Assembly: GCA_020161435.1 (NCBI GenBank)
Contig: JAIUNV010000001.1
Location: 434,001 to 498,000 of the forward strand
Direction of reading: 5' to 3'
DNA length: 64,000 bases
From: Bacteroidota bacterium
GTDB lineage: Bacteria > Bacteroidota > Bacteroidia > Chitinophagales > Chitinophagaceae
In this document: in pieces, positions 1-8,056 of the stretch
How the letters are laid out: each line of letters opens with the position of its first letter
Position numbering within the stretch: the stretch's first letter is position 1
The notes under the pieces: model-generated
What the model was told of the DNA's origin: nothing
Seen by the model: the letters and a program-made list of their open reading frames with translations, nothing else
Databases searched by the model: none
Translations under genes and position numbers: made by a program

Positions 1-128
1 CTATTCGTTAAAAGAACGGGCTACCCTGTTGCAAAATGCAGTGCAAATATCCCGGGTAGCGGGCAAACTTTCAACAATAAAACTCCGGCGGCCTGCGCCT
101 GTTGTTGGTTATTATTTCTTACTTATAA

Positions 129-170
129 TAAAAAAGCAGTTGCCCCGCTGTGCTGGTAGCCAACTGCTTT
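129..170 (-). terminator. Intrinsic terminator after the tRNA
   Basis: Read on the minus strand, AAAGCAGTTG and CAACTGCTTT form a 10-bp stem around an 18-nt loop, followed by a run of T. It lies just downstream of the minus-strand tRNA and would end its transcript. Confidence 0.7.
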
Positions 171-178
171 CGTATTGG

Positions 179-255
179 TGGTGGACTCTGAGGGACTTGA
201 ACCCCCGACCCGCTGATTATGAGTCAGCCGCTCTAACCACCTGAGCTAAGAGTCC
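179..255 (-). tRNA. tRNA with CAU anticodon (Ile2 or elongator Met)
   Basis: The minus strand folds as a full cloverleaf. The acceptor arm GGACTCT pairs with AGAGTCC, the D arm is AGCTC...GAGC, the anticodon stem GCTGA/TCAGC carries loop CTCATAA (anticodon CAU), and the T arm contains GGTTCAAGTCC. CCA is encoded (positions 179-181). It lacks the three G-C pairs of an initiator anticodon stem. The body (CTTAGCTCAG, GGTCG, GGTTCAAGTCC) resembles E. coli ileX more than elongator tRNA-Met, so a lysidine-modified tRNA-Ile2 is quite possible. Sequence alone does not settle it. Confidence 0.93.
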
Positions 256-475
256 TGGCAGTGATGATTCTGCGGCGGCAAATGTAGGAGATTTACGGAA
301 AGCGGCGCAGCAGATTCTGTATCATTTCAGGGTAAGCTGCCAGGTGGCGGATGTATCGGCTGCTTTTTTGGTTTTTGATGTGTTTTTCGATACGCCTTGC
401 CTGCGAAACGGAGTTGCATTGGATGGCGAGAAACGTTTCCCAATCGGTAGTTTGGCTGGTAAATGCACCAGGAAA
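220..475. repeat. Direct duplication, copy 1
   Basis: This segment covers the 5' half of the tRNA, its promoter and about the last 60 codons of the GIY-YIG gene. It recurs at 611-881 in the same orientation, about 390 bp away, with scattered substitutions and one 3-to-18-nt replacement inside the tRNA D loop. The copies match closely at both ends, then diverge abruptly at ...GGTAAATGCAC and a following A-rich tract. Confidence 0.85.
279..286 (-). promoter_or_regulatory. -7 box of the tRNA promoter
   Basis: On the minus strand this reads TACATTTG, a perfect match to the Bacteroidota -7 consensus TAnnTTTG, 23 nt upstream of the mature tRNA 5' end. No clear -33 TTG is visible. It lies just beyond the stop codon of the GIY-YIG gene. 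An identical copy is at 685-692, in the duplicated segment. Confidence 0.55.
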
Positions 476-580
476 TATTTTTTTGAGATGCTCCTGAAGC
501 CGCACCTCGTTGGGATATTCGGAACTGCCGGTATAAAATTTTTGTATGGAAGGGCTGAAGAGAATGTAGACAACAGCCAT
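293..580 (-). CDS. GIY-YIG nuclease family protein
   Basis: A 95-aa protein with the GIY-YIG fold signature: VYILFS near residue 4 and FYTGSS near residue 15, variants of the classic GIY and YIG strands. These are followed by LQEHLKK and a C-terminal QARRIEKHIKNQKSSRYI helix typical of the small single-domain UvrC/YhbQ-like family. Length is normal for the family (about 80-100 aa). Members are putative endonucleases, mostly of unknown role, and are often present in several copies in Bacteroidota. It lies directly upstream of the tRNA on the same strand, and its C-terminal part is duplicated next door. Whether it is active or merely a repeated passenger cannot be told. Confidence 0.8.
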   Translation of the reverse strand: MAVVYILFSPSIQKFYTGSSEYPNEVRLQEHLKKIFPGAFTSQTTDWETFLAIQCNSVSQARRIEKHIKNQKSSRYIRHLAAYPEMIQNLLRRFP

Positions 581-610
581 AAAGAAAATGAGTGGGTAAT
601 TTGAGAAGGG

Positions 611-660
611 TGAGTCAGCCGCTCTAACCTCCCGATAGCTATCGGGATGAGCTAAGAGTC
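611..660 (-). pseudogene. Half-tRNA remnant, D loop broken by a palindrome
   Basis: This is a copy of the 5' half of the CAU tRNA (acceptor 5' strand, D arm, start of the anticodon stem), with the anticodon and everything 3' of it missing. In the D loop, three bases of the intact gene are replaced by an 18-nt palindromic segment at 630-647. A duplicated promoter box (685-692) lies upstream, so the remnant could still be transcribed, but it cannot make a tRNA. Confidence 0.85.
630..647. repeat. 18-nt palindrome in the tRNA remnant
   Basis: TCCCGATAGCTATCGGGA is a perfect palindrome. It replaces ACC in the D loop of the tRNA half-copy. The intact tRNA at 179-255 lacks it and I see no second copy in this window. 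It resembles a short REP-like element or an insertion scar. Confidence 0.75.
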
Positions 661-698
661 CTGGCAGTGATGATTCTGCGGCGGCAAATGTAGGAGAT

Positions 699-881
699 TT
701 ACGGAAAGCGGAGTAGCAGATTCTGTATCATTTCGGGGTAAGCAGCGAGGTGGCGGATGTATCGGCTGCTTTTTTGGTTTTTGATGTGCTTTTCAATACG
801 CCTTGCCTGCGAAAGGGAGCTGCATTGGATGGTAAGAAACGGTTCCCAATCGGTAGTTTGGCTGGTAAATGCACGAGGAAA
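699..881 (-). pseudogene. Truncated GIY-YIG nuclease copy
   Basis: This is a second copy of the last 60 or so residues of the neighbouring GIY-YIG protein (from FPRAFTSQTTDW to the C-terminus), with a handful of substitutions. The GIY and YIG strands and their catalytic residues are absent. An open frame continues to an ATG at 899, but its first residues (MQVNK) are unrelated, so this is a decayed duplicate rather than a functional enzyme. Confidence 0.8.
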
Positions 882-1075
882 AAGCTTATTGACCTGCAAG
901 CAGTTAGCCTGTTAAAAAAAGATTTTAAAAAAATGTTGCAATTGCAAACTGCTCAATAACAGTTAGTTATAAAGCAAGAAACAAAGCAATGCACCAGCTG
1001 TGAGCAAAACCTGATATAAATCAAGTGTACGAATGTGCAGAATGCAGCTATTTTTACGGCAACGATTGCGAACGA

Positions 1076-1663
1076 ATGTACGAGCACCTTCATCTTTCTG
1101 AACTGCAGCATAAAATTGCAGCCTTTGAAGACCAACAGGCCTACAAAGAACTGTTTTTGCGCCTACAGCCGAAGCTGGTACAGTTTGCCAAAACCATTTG
1201 CCTGCAAAAAGAAGCTGCAGAAGAAGTTGTATCCGATGTTTTTGTAAGAGTGTGGCAAAAGCGTAAAACCCTCGATCACATCCAGAACCTGAAACTCTAC
1301 CTCTACATAGCCACCCGCAATGTGAGCCTCAACTACCTTCGTGTAGATAGAAAGCATCAAACCTTGCAAATGGATGACTTGCAGGTAGAAATAGCCGCTT
1401 TTAATGCCAGCCCCGCCCAGCTTATGATGACGGCGGAGCTGCAACAACAAATAGCCTGGGCGGTAGAAGAGCTGCCCACCCAATGCAAAATCATTTTTAA
1501 GCTGGTAAAAGAAGACGGGCTTAAGCAAAAAGAAGTAGCCGAGTTATTGCACCTACAGCCCAAGACAGTGGAGAATCAGCTGGCTATTGCCGTAAGAAAA
1601 ATTGGTGTGGCACTCCGCCAGTTTGCACCTGCCCGTACCAAAACAGTGAAAAAGCCTGCATGA
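1076..1663 (+). CDS. ECF RNA polymerase sigma-70 factor
   Basis: A 195-aa sigma factor with only regions 2 and 4. Region 2 lies around residues 20-90 (LFLRLQPKLVQFAKTIC, VVSDVFVRVWQKR) and region 4 around 120-175 (LPTQCKIIFKLVKEDGLKQKEVAELL, then a helix-turn-helix with TVENQLAIAVRKI). This is the Bacteroidota PUL type. It starts a rightward series with a FecR gene and an STN-bearing SusC. In known systems of this layout FecR holds the sigma factor until the transporter senses its glycan, after which the sigma factor activates the locus. ATG 1076 is preferred; an in-frame GTG at 1025 would add 17 Cys-rich residues unlike the family. Confidence 0.92.
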   Translation: MYEHLHLSELQHKIAAFEDQQAYKELFLRLQPKLVQFAKTICLQKEAAEEVVSDVFVRVWQKRKTLDHIQNLKLYLYIATRNVSLNYLRVDRKHQTLQMDDLQVEIAAFNASPAQLMMTAELQQQIAWAVEELPTQCKIIFKLVKEDGLKQKEVAELLHLQPKTVENQLAIAVRKIGVALRQFAPARTKTVKKPA

Positions 1664-1773
1664 GCAGGAGTAGTGGGCCGCACATTTGAAGCAACCTGTT
1701 TTTTTTCAAAAAAATTTTGCCGTCTTTGGGGGATTGAGCCGAAAGTCTTGTCTATACCCACATTGCCTGACCT

Positions 1774-2913
1774 ATGGAAAACCGAATCTGGTTCCTTTAT
1801 GCCAAAAAACTAACGGGAGAAGCAACTGATGTTGAAACCCGTGAGCTCAACGAGCTGCTCAGCAGCAAGCCTGAGCTGTACGATGAATTGGCGGCACTCG
1901 AAACAGTCTGGGTAACCCCTTCAGAAATTTCTACCCCAACAGATAGCGACTTTAGCCAACTGGCAGCAAAAATTCAATCGCAAGGATATGACTTTGAATG
2001 GCCGGTACAAGAAGCCGAAGAACCCGTTGCTACCGCTGCGGCCCCGGTTCGTTGGTTGCGCAGGCCTGCTACCTGGATAGCCGCCACTGCCGCCGCCGCC
2101 GCAATCATCGCCGCGGTTTGGTTTAGTAATTCGCCTGCTGGTCATGTGTTGGAAGAACCCGCCATGGCCAAGGCCAATCAGGTATCTACCCGGCCGGGCT
2201 CCCGCAGCAAAGTGGTACTGCCCGATGGTACTCAGGTTTGGCTCAATGCCGATAGCAAGCTTACCTATGGCAACGACTTTGGCGTAAGCAGCCGCGATGT
2301 AACCCTCAGCGGTGAGGCCTATTTTGATGTAAAGCCCAACAAAGAGGTTCCATTTTACATCCATACTTCCAAAATCAAGATTAAAGTAACCGGTACGGTA
2401 TTCAATGTAAGGGCTTACCCCAACGAAACCCGTTCGGAAACCAGCCTGCTGCACGGCAAAGTAGAAGTAACGCTGAACAGCAGCCCCGATAAAACTTATT
2501 TTCTTAAGCCAAGCGATAAGCTGGTAGTGACCGACGATGGGGGCATCAACCAAACCAACGCCGCCACAGTTGCCAATGCCATGCAAAAGCAAAACCGCGT
2601 AGCACCTGCCGTGCAAATACCGGTGATGAAACAACTGGTGGTAAAGCCAGATGAAACTTTTCCTGTAGAAACAGCCTGGGTAAACAATACTTTGGCTTTT
2701 GCCGATGAATCTTTTAGAGAAGTAGCCGATAAAATGGAACGCTGGTATGGCATCGAAATCGTGTTTGCCCATCAGCAATTAGAAAAAATGCGCTTTACCG
2801 GCCGCTTTGAAAATGAAACCGTGGCACAGGCACTGGAAGCCATGCAACTGGCTTCTCCTTTTAAGTATACCATCAACGGCAACTCCGTTGTTATTTTCAA
2901 AACCACCAAATAG
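1774..2913 (+). CDS. FecR family anti-sigma factor (DUF4974)
   Basis: A 379-aa inner-membrane regulator. A cytoplasmic N-terminal anti-sigma region (residues 1-95) is followed by one Ala-rich transmembrane segment (about 100-117). A periplasmic FecR domain spans about 140-235 (SKVVLPDGTQVWLNADSKL, GEAYFDVK, VTGTVFNVRAY), and a C-terminal DUF4974 domain about 305-377 (SFREVADKMERWYGIEI). It should bind the ECF sigma factor inside and the STN domain of SusC outside. It lies 110 nt after the sigma gene and 178 nt before susC, the standard arrangement for trans-envelope control. Confidence 0.95.
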   Translation: MENRIWFLYAKKLTGEATDVETRELNELLSSKPELYDELAALETVWVTPSEISTPTDSDFSQLAAKIQSQGYDFEWPVQEAEEPVATAAAPVRWLRRPATWIAATAAAAAIIAAVWFSNSPAGHVLEEPAMAKANQVSTRPGSRSKVVLPDGTQVWLNADSKLTYGNDFGVSSRDVTLSGEAYFDVKPNKEVPFYIHTSKIKIKVTGTVFNVRAYPNETRSETSLLHGKVEVTLNSSPDKTYFLKPSDKLVVTDDGGINQTNAATVANAMQKQNRVAPAVQIPVMKQLVVKPDETFPVETAWVNNTLAFADESFREVADKMERWYGIEIVFAHQQLEKMRFTGRFENETVAQALEAMQLASPFKYTINGNSVVIFKTTK

Positions 2914-3091
2914 CTTGCTTATGAAAACCACCGCACAATTCGATACCGGCTAACCGGAACAACAAAAAAACGGGGAGCAATGCGCCAACATTACCCCCCG
3001 GCAGTAAAAACAGAAAGCTTTTGCAGAACACTGTAGACCCGCCAGGTAATGCGATGCTCTGCTATTGATAAACCTCCATTTTAATTACGAC

Positions 3092-6000
3092 ATGAAAGTA
3101 CACCAACAACTGCAAACAAAGGGCAGGCGATCCCTTTTGGTTAAAACGCTGCTTGCTATGAAAATGATTGTTGCTTTGATGCTGTTTGCCTCTCTGCATG
3201 CTTATGCCGACGGATTTGCGCAAAAGCGTATCTCCATTAAGTTGGAATCGGCCGAAATGAAGCAGGCGCTGCAGCAAATTGAAAAGAAAAGCCAGTACCG
3301 GTTTTTATACAACCAAACCGTACTGAAAAACACAGGAAAAATTACCCTGAATGCCAACAACGAACTGTTGGTAACCGTGCTCAACCAAATTTTTGCCGGC
3401 ACAGGCATTAGCTACAAAATGCTCGATGGCGAACTGATTGTGCTCTCCAGCGAAGAATTTGAAGCACCAGCCCCGCAAACGGTTCGCGGTAAAATTACCG
3501 ACGCCGATGGCAAACCCGTGCCCGGCGCATCTGTATTAATTAAAGGTACCAAAAGCGGTACCGCTGCCGATGCAGAAGGTAACTTCTCCATTTCTGTTGA
3601 TGAAAAAGATGTATTGGTGATTTCAGCCGTAGGGTTTGCTACACAAGAAATTTCAGTAAATGGTCGTACCAATTTTGCGGTAAGCCTGGTGGTAGCTGCC
3701 AGCGGCCTCAACGAAGTAGTGGTAATTGGTTATGGTACCGCCAGCAAAAGAGACCTCACCGGTTCTATCGTGAAAATTGCCGGTAAAGACGTAGCCGACA
3801 AACCCAACGTAAACCCTGTTGCTTCGCTGCAAGGTAAAGTAGCCGGTTTGAGTGTGGTAAACTCTGGTACGCCCGGTCAGGAACCCGATATCCGTATTCG
3901 TGGTACCGTAAGTATTGGTGGTATTAAGCCGCTGTATGTAGTAGATGGTATCTGGAACGATAACATCAACTTCCTCAACCCCAACGATATTGAGTCTATC
4001 GAAGTGTTGAAAGATCCTTCTTCACTCGCCATCTTCGGTGCCCGTGGTGCTACTGGTGTTATCGCCATCACTACCAAAAAAGCCAAGGCTGGTCAAATCA
4101 ATGTGAACTTCAATACTACCTACGGCTTCAAAAAGCTGGTTGATAAAATTGACATGGTGGATGCCGAAGGTTTTAAAATGCTGTTTGATGAAGAGCAAGC
4201 CAACATTGGTGTTCCTGCCAACCAGCGCTTCAACTATGGCCCATGGACGGGTAACACAGACTGGATTGATGTAATGACCCGCACTGCACAGTTTAGCACC
4301 AGCAACCTGAGCGTAAGTGCCAGCACCGACAAGAACAAGTTTTACATGGGCATTGGTTTTACCATGGATCAAGGTATTGTAAAACATGAGCAGCTGTCGA
4401 AGATTATGTTCAACATCAACGATGAATTTCGGGTAACCAAAAACCTGAAATTGGGCTTTACTTTAAACGGTATCCGTCAGCGTAACCCTTACAGCTCTGC
4501 TAATGGTTTGCTGTACGATGCCCGCCGTGTATTGCCTATCACCACTCCATACAACGATGCACTGGGTGTGTACAGCGAACTGGCCATTCAGAATGCCCAA
4601 ATCAGCAACCCACTCATGAACCTCGAAAACAAGTGGGATAAAGAATTGCGCTACGAAAACCGTATGGTGGCCAGTGTATTTTTCGATTGGAACTTCCTGA
4701 AAAATTTCAATTGGAGAACTACATTGTATGGCGACATGAGCGACCTGAGCAGCCGTGGTTACAATCCCATCATTTATACATACAACCCTGAGTTGGGCAA
4801 CACCACTTTTGTGGATCGCAATAACCGCCTCACTTCTGTTTATCAGAACAGTGAAAACTGGAAGAAATTCCAGCAGGATCACATCCTCACTTTCAAGAAA
4901 AACTTTGGTGACCATGGCCTGACTGCTATGGGTGGCTTTACTACTTATTACAATGAGTACCGAGGCTTGAATGCCAATGCCAGCCAGGCTGCCAGCGGCG
5001 ACCCCATTCCTAACGATAAGCGTTTCTGGTACATCAATAACGGTTTTGTAGACCTAGCTTCTCGTCGTAGCTCTTCTGGCCAAACAGAACGTGCTACTGT
5101 ATCTGGTCTTATCCGTTTGTTGTACAACTACCAGGGCAAATACATGCTGAATGCTTCTTTCCGTAAAGATGGTAGCTCTGCATGGCGCCCCGAAAACCAG
5201 CAGTGGCAAGATTTTTACAGCGTAGGTGCTGCCTGGGATATCAGTAAAGAGAAGTTTTTTGAACAACAGAACATCTTCGACTTCATGAAGTTGAAAGCCA
5301 GTTGGGGTGTATTGGGTGTGCAGAACACTTATGGGTTTGACTACCCCGCTTACCCTGCACTGCAAACCGGCAACACCGCTGTGTTTGGCGATTTGATTGC
5401 TCCTGCCTACTCTTTGGCTTACAACGTAGATCCTAACCTGCGTTGGGAAAGTGTAGATGCAAAAGAAGTTGGCCTTGAATTCAACATGCTGAAAAACCGC
5501 CTGCATGTAGAAGCCGCTTACTACAGCAAAACCACCAACGACCTGCTGAGCCTGGTACCAGATGGTAACAACCGTCAGCGCCTGAGCAACATTGGTACAC
5601 TGAGCAACAAGGGTTTTGAATTTGTAGCCAGCTACAACCATACATTCGGCAAAGACTTCACGCTGAATGTGAGTGGTAACCTCACCACCTTCAGCAACAA
5701 AATGGGTGACATTGCCTTCAAACTGGCCGCCAGCGAAGAACGCCCCAACCAAACCGAAGTAGGTTTCCCCATTGGTTACTTCTATGGTTATGTAGTAGAA
5801 GGTTTGTACCAGAGCTATGCCGACAAACTGGCTTCGCCCACAGTGGTAGGTTATGAGTATGGCCCCGGCGACTTTAAATACAAAGACGTAAATGGCGATG
5901 GCAAAATTGATGCTACCGACCGTACCATGATTGGTAACCCCACACCTGACTTTATGTATGGTGCATCTATCAATCTGAATTACAAAGGCTTCGATTTTAA

Positions 6001-6430
6001 TGTAGACCTGAATGGTGTATATGGCAACGAAATTTACCGCTATTGGGGTAGCTCAGAACTGCCATTTACTACCTTCAACTATCCTGCATTTAAGCTGAAC
6101 CGCTGGCATGGCGAAGGCACCAGCAATTGGGATCCTGCACTGGGTGCCAACCGTGCCATCAACCGCCTGCCAAGCACGTATGGTATTGAAGATGGTAGCT
6201 ACCTGCGTTTGCGCAACATCCAGATTGGTTACAACTTTAGCCCAGCTTTGCTGGCCAAAGCCAAAATCAAATCGTTCCGTGTATTTGTGAATGCGCAGAA
6301 CTTGAAAACCTGGAAGCGCAATTCTGGTTATACACCTGAATACGGTGGTTCACCCACATCATTTGGTATAGACAACGGTAACAGCCCAATGCCAATGGTA
6401 GTAACCGGTGGTATCAACGTAAACTTTTAA
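3092..6430 (+). CDS. SusC/RagA TonB-dependent transporter with STN domain
   Basis: A 1112-aa outer-membrane glycan importer. The order is signal peptide (ending near ASLHAYA), STN domain (about 40-110, ISIKLESAEMKQALQQIEKKSQYRF), carboxypeptidase-regulatory-like domain (about 130-200, VRGKITDADGKPVPGASV), the SusC motif LNEVVVIGYGTASKRDLTGS, plug, then a 22-strand-type barrel ending in GGINVNF. The STN domain is the partner of FecR, so this transporter probably also signals, unlike the two other SusC proteins in the window. The next gene is its SusD lid. ATG 3092 is chosen; an upstream TTG at 3065 would place nine odd residues ahead of a normal signal peptide. Confidence 0.97.
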   Translation: MKVHQQLQTKGRRSLLVKTLLAMKMIVALMLFASLHAYADGFAQKRISIKLESAEMKQALQQIEKKSQYRFLYNQTVLKNTGKITLNANNELLVTVLNQIFAGTGISYKMLDGELIVLSSEEFEAPAPQTVRGKITDADGKPVPGASVLIKGTKSGTAADAEGNFSISVDEKDVLVISAVGFATQEISVNGRTNFAVSLVVAASGLNEVVVIGYGTASKRDLTGSIVKIAGKDVADKPNVNPVASLQGKVAGLSVVNSGTPGQEPDIRIRGTVSIGGIKPLYVVDGIWNDNINFLNPNDIESIEVLKDPSSLAIFGARGATGVIAITTKKAKAGQINVNFNTTYGFKKLVDKIDMVDAEGFKMLFDEEQANIGVPANQRFNYGPWTGNTDWIDVMTRTAQFSTSNLSVSASTDKNKFYMGIGFTMDQGIVKHEQLSKIMFNINDEFRVTKNLKLGFTLNGIRQRNPYSSANGLLYDARRVLPITTPYNDALGVYSELAIQNAQISNPLMNLENKWDKELRYENRMVASVFFDWNFLKNFNWRTTLYGDMSDLSSRGYNPIIYTYNPELGNTTFVDRNNRLTSVYQNSENWKKFQQDHILTFKKNFGDHGLTAMGGFTTYYNEYRGLNANASQAASGDPIPNDKRFWYINNGFVDLASRRSSSGQTERATVSGLIRLLYNYQGKYMLNASFRKDGSSAWRPENQQWQDFYSVGAAWDISKEKFFEQQNIFDFMKLKASWGVLGVQNTYGFDYPAYPALQTGNTAVFGDLIAPAYSLAYNVDPNLRWESVDAKEVGLEFNMLKNRLHVEAAYYSKTTNDLLSLVPDGNNRQRLSNIGTLSNKGFEFVASYNHTFGKDFTLNVSGNLTTFSNKMGDIAFKLAASEERPNQTEVGFPIGYFYGYVVEGLYQSYADKLASPTVVGYEYGPGDFKYKDVNGDGKIDATDRTMIGNPTPDFMYGASINLNYKGFDFNVDLNGVYGNEIYRYWGSSELPFTTFNYPAFKLNRWHGEGTSNWDPALGANRAINRLPSTYGIEDGSYLRLRNIQIGYNFSPALLAKAKIKSFRVFVNAQNLKTWKRNSGYTPEYGGSPTSFGIDNGNSPMPMVVTGGINVNF

Positions 6431-6452
6431 ATAAGTCAATAAAACACAGCAT

Positions 6453-7970
6453 ATGAAACAAAGAATTCAAAAGGGGAGCTACCTGGTTGTAGTGCTTGCT
6501 ATGGGTTTATTGCTGGGTGCTTGCAACAAGTTCCTGGACCGCAAGCCTCTCTCGGCCACACTAGAAGACCTCAATCAAGGTGGCCTCGAAGGCCAGATTT
6601 ATGGCCTCTACGGAGCCATCCGCAATGGTGATATTGCCGGGCAAGGTTTTGGCGGCATTCCCTGGCTGGGCATACAAAACTTCCGTAGCGATGACAGCGA
6701 GAAAGGAAGTAGCGCATCAGATGGTGCCGACTGGGGCGTGATTTACGATCAGTTTCAGTACGTAAAAGACCATTGGAGTAATACTGTTTATTGGGATCAT
6801 CACTATACGCTGATTGGTGCTGCCAACACGGCATTGCAAATTGCCGACTCTTTGCAGCTCAATGATCCTGCATCGCAAATTAACCGTGCCGAAGCCCGTT
6901 TCTTCCGTGCATTCGCCTATTTCGATCTGGTTCGCACATTTGGCGAAGTGCCTAAAATCGACTTCCGTGTGTATAGTGCTATCGACGCACAACGTCCGAA
7001 AGCTTCTGTAGCAGAAATCTATGCGTTGATTGATGCCGACCTGCAATTTGCCGCAGCCAATTTGCCACTCAACTGGAAGAATGCCGCAGGTTCAAGCCGC
7101 TTTCCTGGCCGCCTTACAAAAGGTGCTGCACAGGCACTGCATGCCAAAACCTATTTGGCCCGCAGCAGCTGGGCACAGGGTTTAACATTGGCTCAGGCAG
7201 TTATCAACTCTGGAGAGTATGCACTTACTAACAGCTTTGCCGGCATTTGGACTACCGCCGGTGAAAACAACAGCGAATCAATCTTCGAAATTCAGGCCAG
7301 CATTGGTGCCAACAACGCCGACAACTATTCTGCGCCAAATGCTGTACACCAAGGTGTACGTGGTAGCGGCGACTGGGATTTAGGTTGGGGTTGGAATACA
7401 CCAACACAAGAACTGGTGGATGCCTTCGAAACAGGCGATCCCCGCAAAAATGCAACCATCCTCTTCAGCGGTCAGCCAGATGGCTTGTATGGAAAAGTAT
7501 TGCCCGATTTCCCCACCATTCCTCGTAAGTACTGGAACAAGAAAGTATATCCGGAACCAAGCCAGCAAACATTTACCGGCAACCGTCAGGGTGGTTGGAT
7601 TAACCAGCGTGTATTGCGTCTGGCCGATGTATTGCTGATGGCTGCAGAAGCTGCCAACGAAACCGGCAACGGCGCTTTGGCTGAAACCTATCTGGAAAGA
7701 GTACGTTCACGGGCCCGTGCCGGCGACAACGCTATTCTGCCAAAAGTGGTATTCCAAAGTCAGGCTCAAATGCGCAATGCTATCCGTCAGGAACGCCGCG
7801 TAGAGCTGGCGCTGGAAGGCGACCGCTTCTTCGACCTGGTTCGTTGGGGCATTGCTACCAACGTGTTGGGCTCAGCTGGTTATACCAACAAGCACCGCTT
7901 CTATCCAATTCCTCAGCAAGCAATTGACAACAGCGGCGGCAAACTCGTCCAGAATCCTGAATGGCAATAA
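6453..7970 (+). CDS. SusD/RagB surface glycan-binding lipoprotein
   Basis: A 505-aa lipoprotein (lipobox LLGAC, Cys24) with the SusD TPR-rich fold. Hallmarks are AEARFFRAFAYFDLVRTFGEVP around residue 147, the RLADVLLMAAEAANE segment, and the C-terminal QERRVELALEGDRFFDLVRWG motif. SusD proteins sit as a lid on SusC at the cell surface and deliver oligosaccharides to it. The gene follows susC by 22 nt and should be co-transcribed. Length is typical. Confidence 0.97.
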   Translation: MKQRIQKGSYLVVVLAMGLLLGACNKFLDRKPLSATLEDLNQGGLEGQIYGLYGAIRNGDIAGQGFGGIPWLGIQNFRSDDSEKGSSASDGADWGVIYDQFQYVKDHWSNTVYWDHHYTLIGAANTALQIADSLQLNDPASQINRAEARFFRAFAYFDLVRTFGEVPKIDFRVYSAIDAQRPKASVAEIYALIDADLQFAAANLPLNWKNAAGSSRFPGRLTKGAAQALHAKTYLARSSWAQGLTLAQAVINSGEYALTNSFAGIWTTAGENNSESIFEIQASIGANNADNYSAPNAVHQGVRGSGDWDLGWGWNTPTQELVDAFETGDPRKNATILFSGQPDGLYGKVLPDFPTIPRKYWNKKVYPEPSQQTFTGNRQGGWINQRVLRLADVLLMAAEAANETGNGALAETYLERVRSRARAGDNAILPKVVFQSQAQMRNAIRQERRVELALEGDRFFDLVRWGIATNVLGSAGYTNKHRFYPIPQQAIDNSGGKLVQNPEWQ

Positions 7971-7983
7971 GCAACTGATAGAA

Positions 7984-8019
7984 CAAGTAGCGGTTGCTGC
8001 AAGCTGCATCCGTTACTTG
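7984..8019 (+). other. RNA hairpin between susD and the LamG gene
   Basis: CAAGTAGCGG (7984-7993) pairs with CCGTTACTTG (8010-8019) over 10 bp including one G-U pair, with a 16-nt loop. The hairpin starts 14 nt past the susD stop and is followed by pyrimidine-rich sequence without a clean T tract. It could protect susCD mRNA from 3' decay or act as a partial terminator; this role is inferred. Confidence 0.5.
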
Positions 8020-8056
8020 TTTCACTTTTCTTGAATGCTCACAAAAAAATGAACCA

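Noticed and set aside
1..128. Possible 3' end of an upstream gene
   Set aside because: No reading frame with family features enters from the left edge.
29..244. Open frame on the plus strand across the tRNA
   Set aside because: It runs antisense through the tRNA and its terminator and has no protein-like features.
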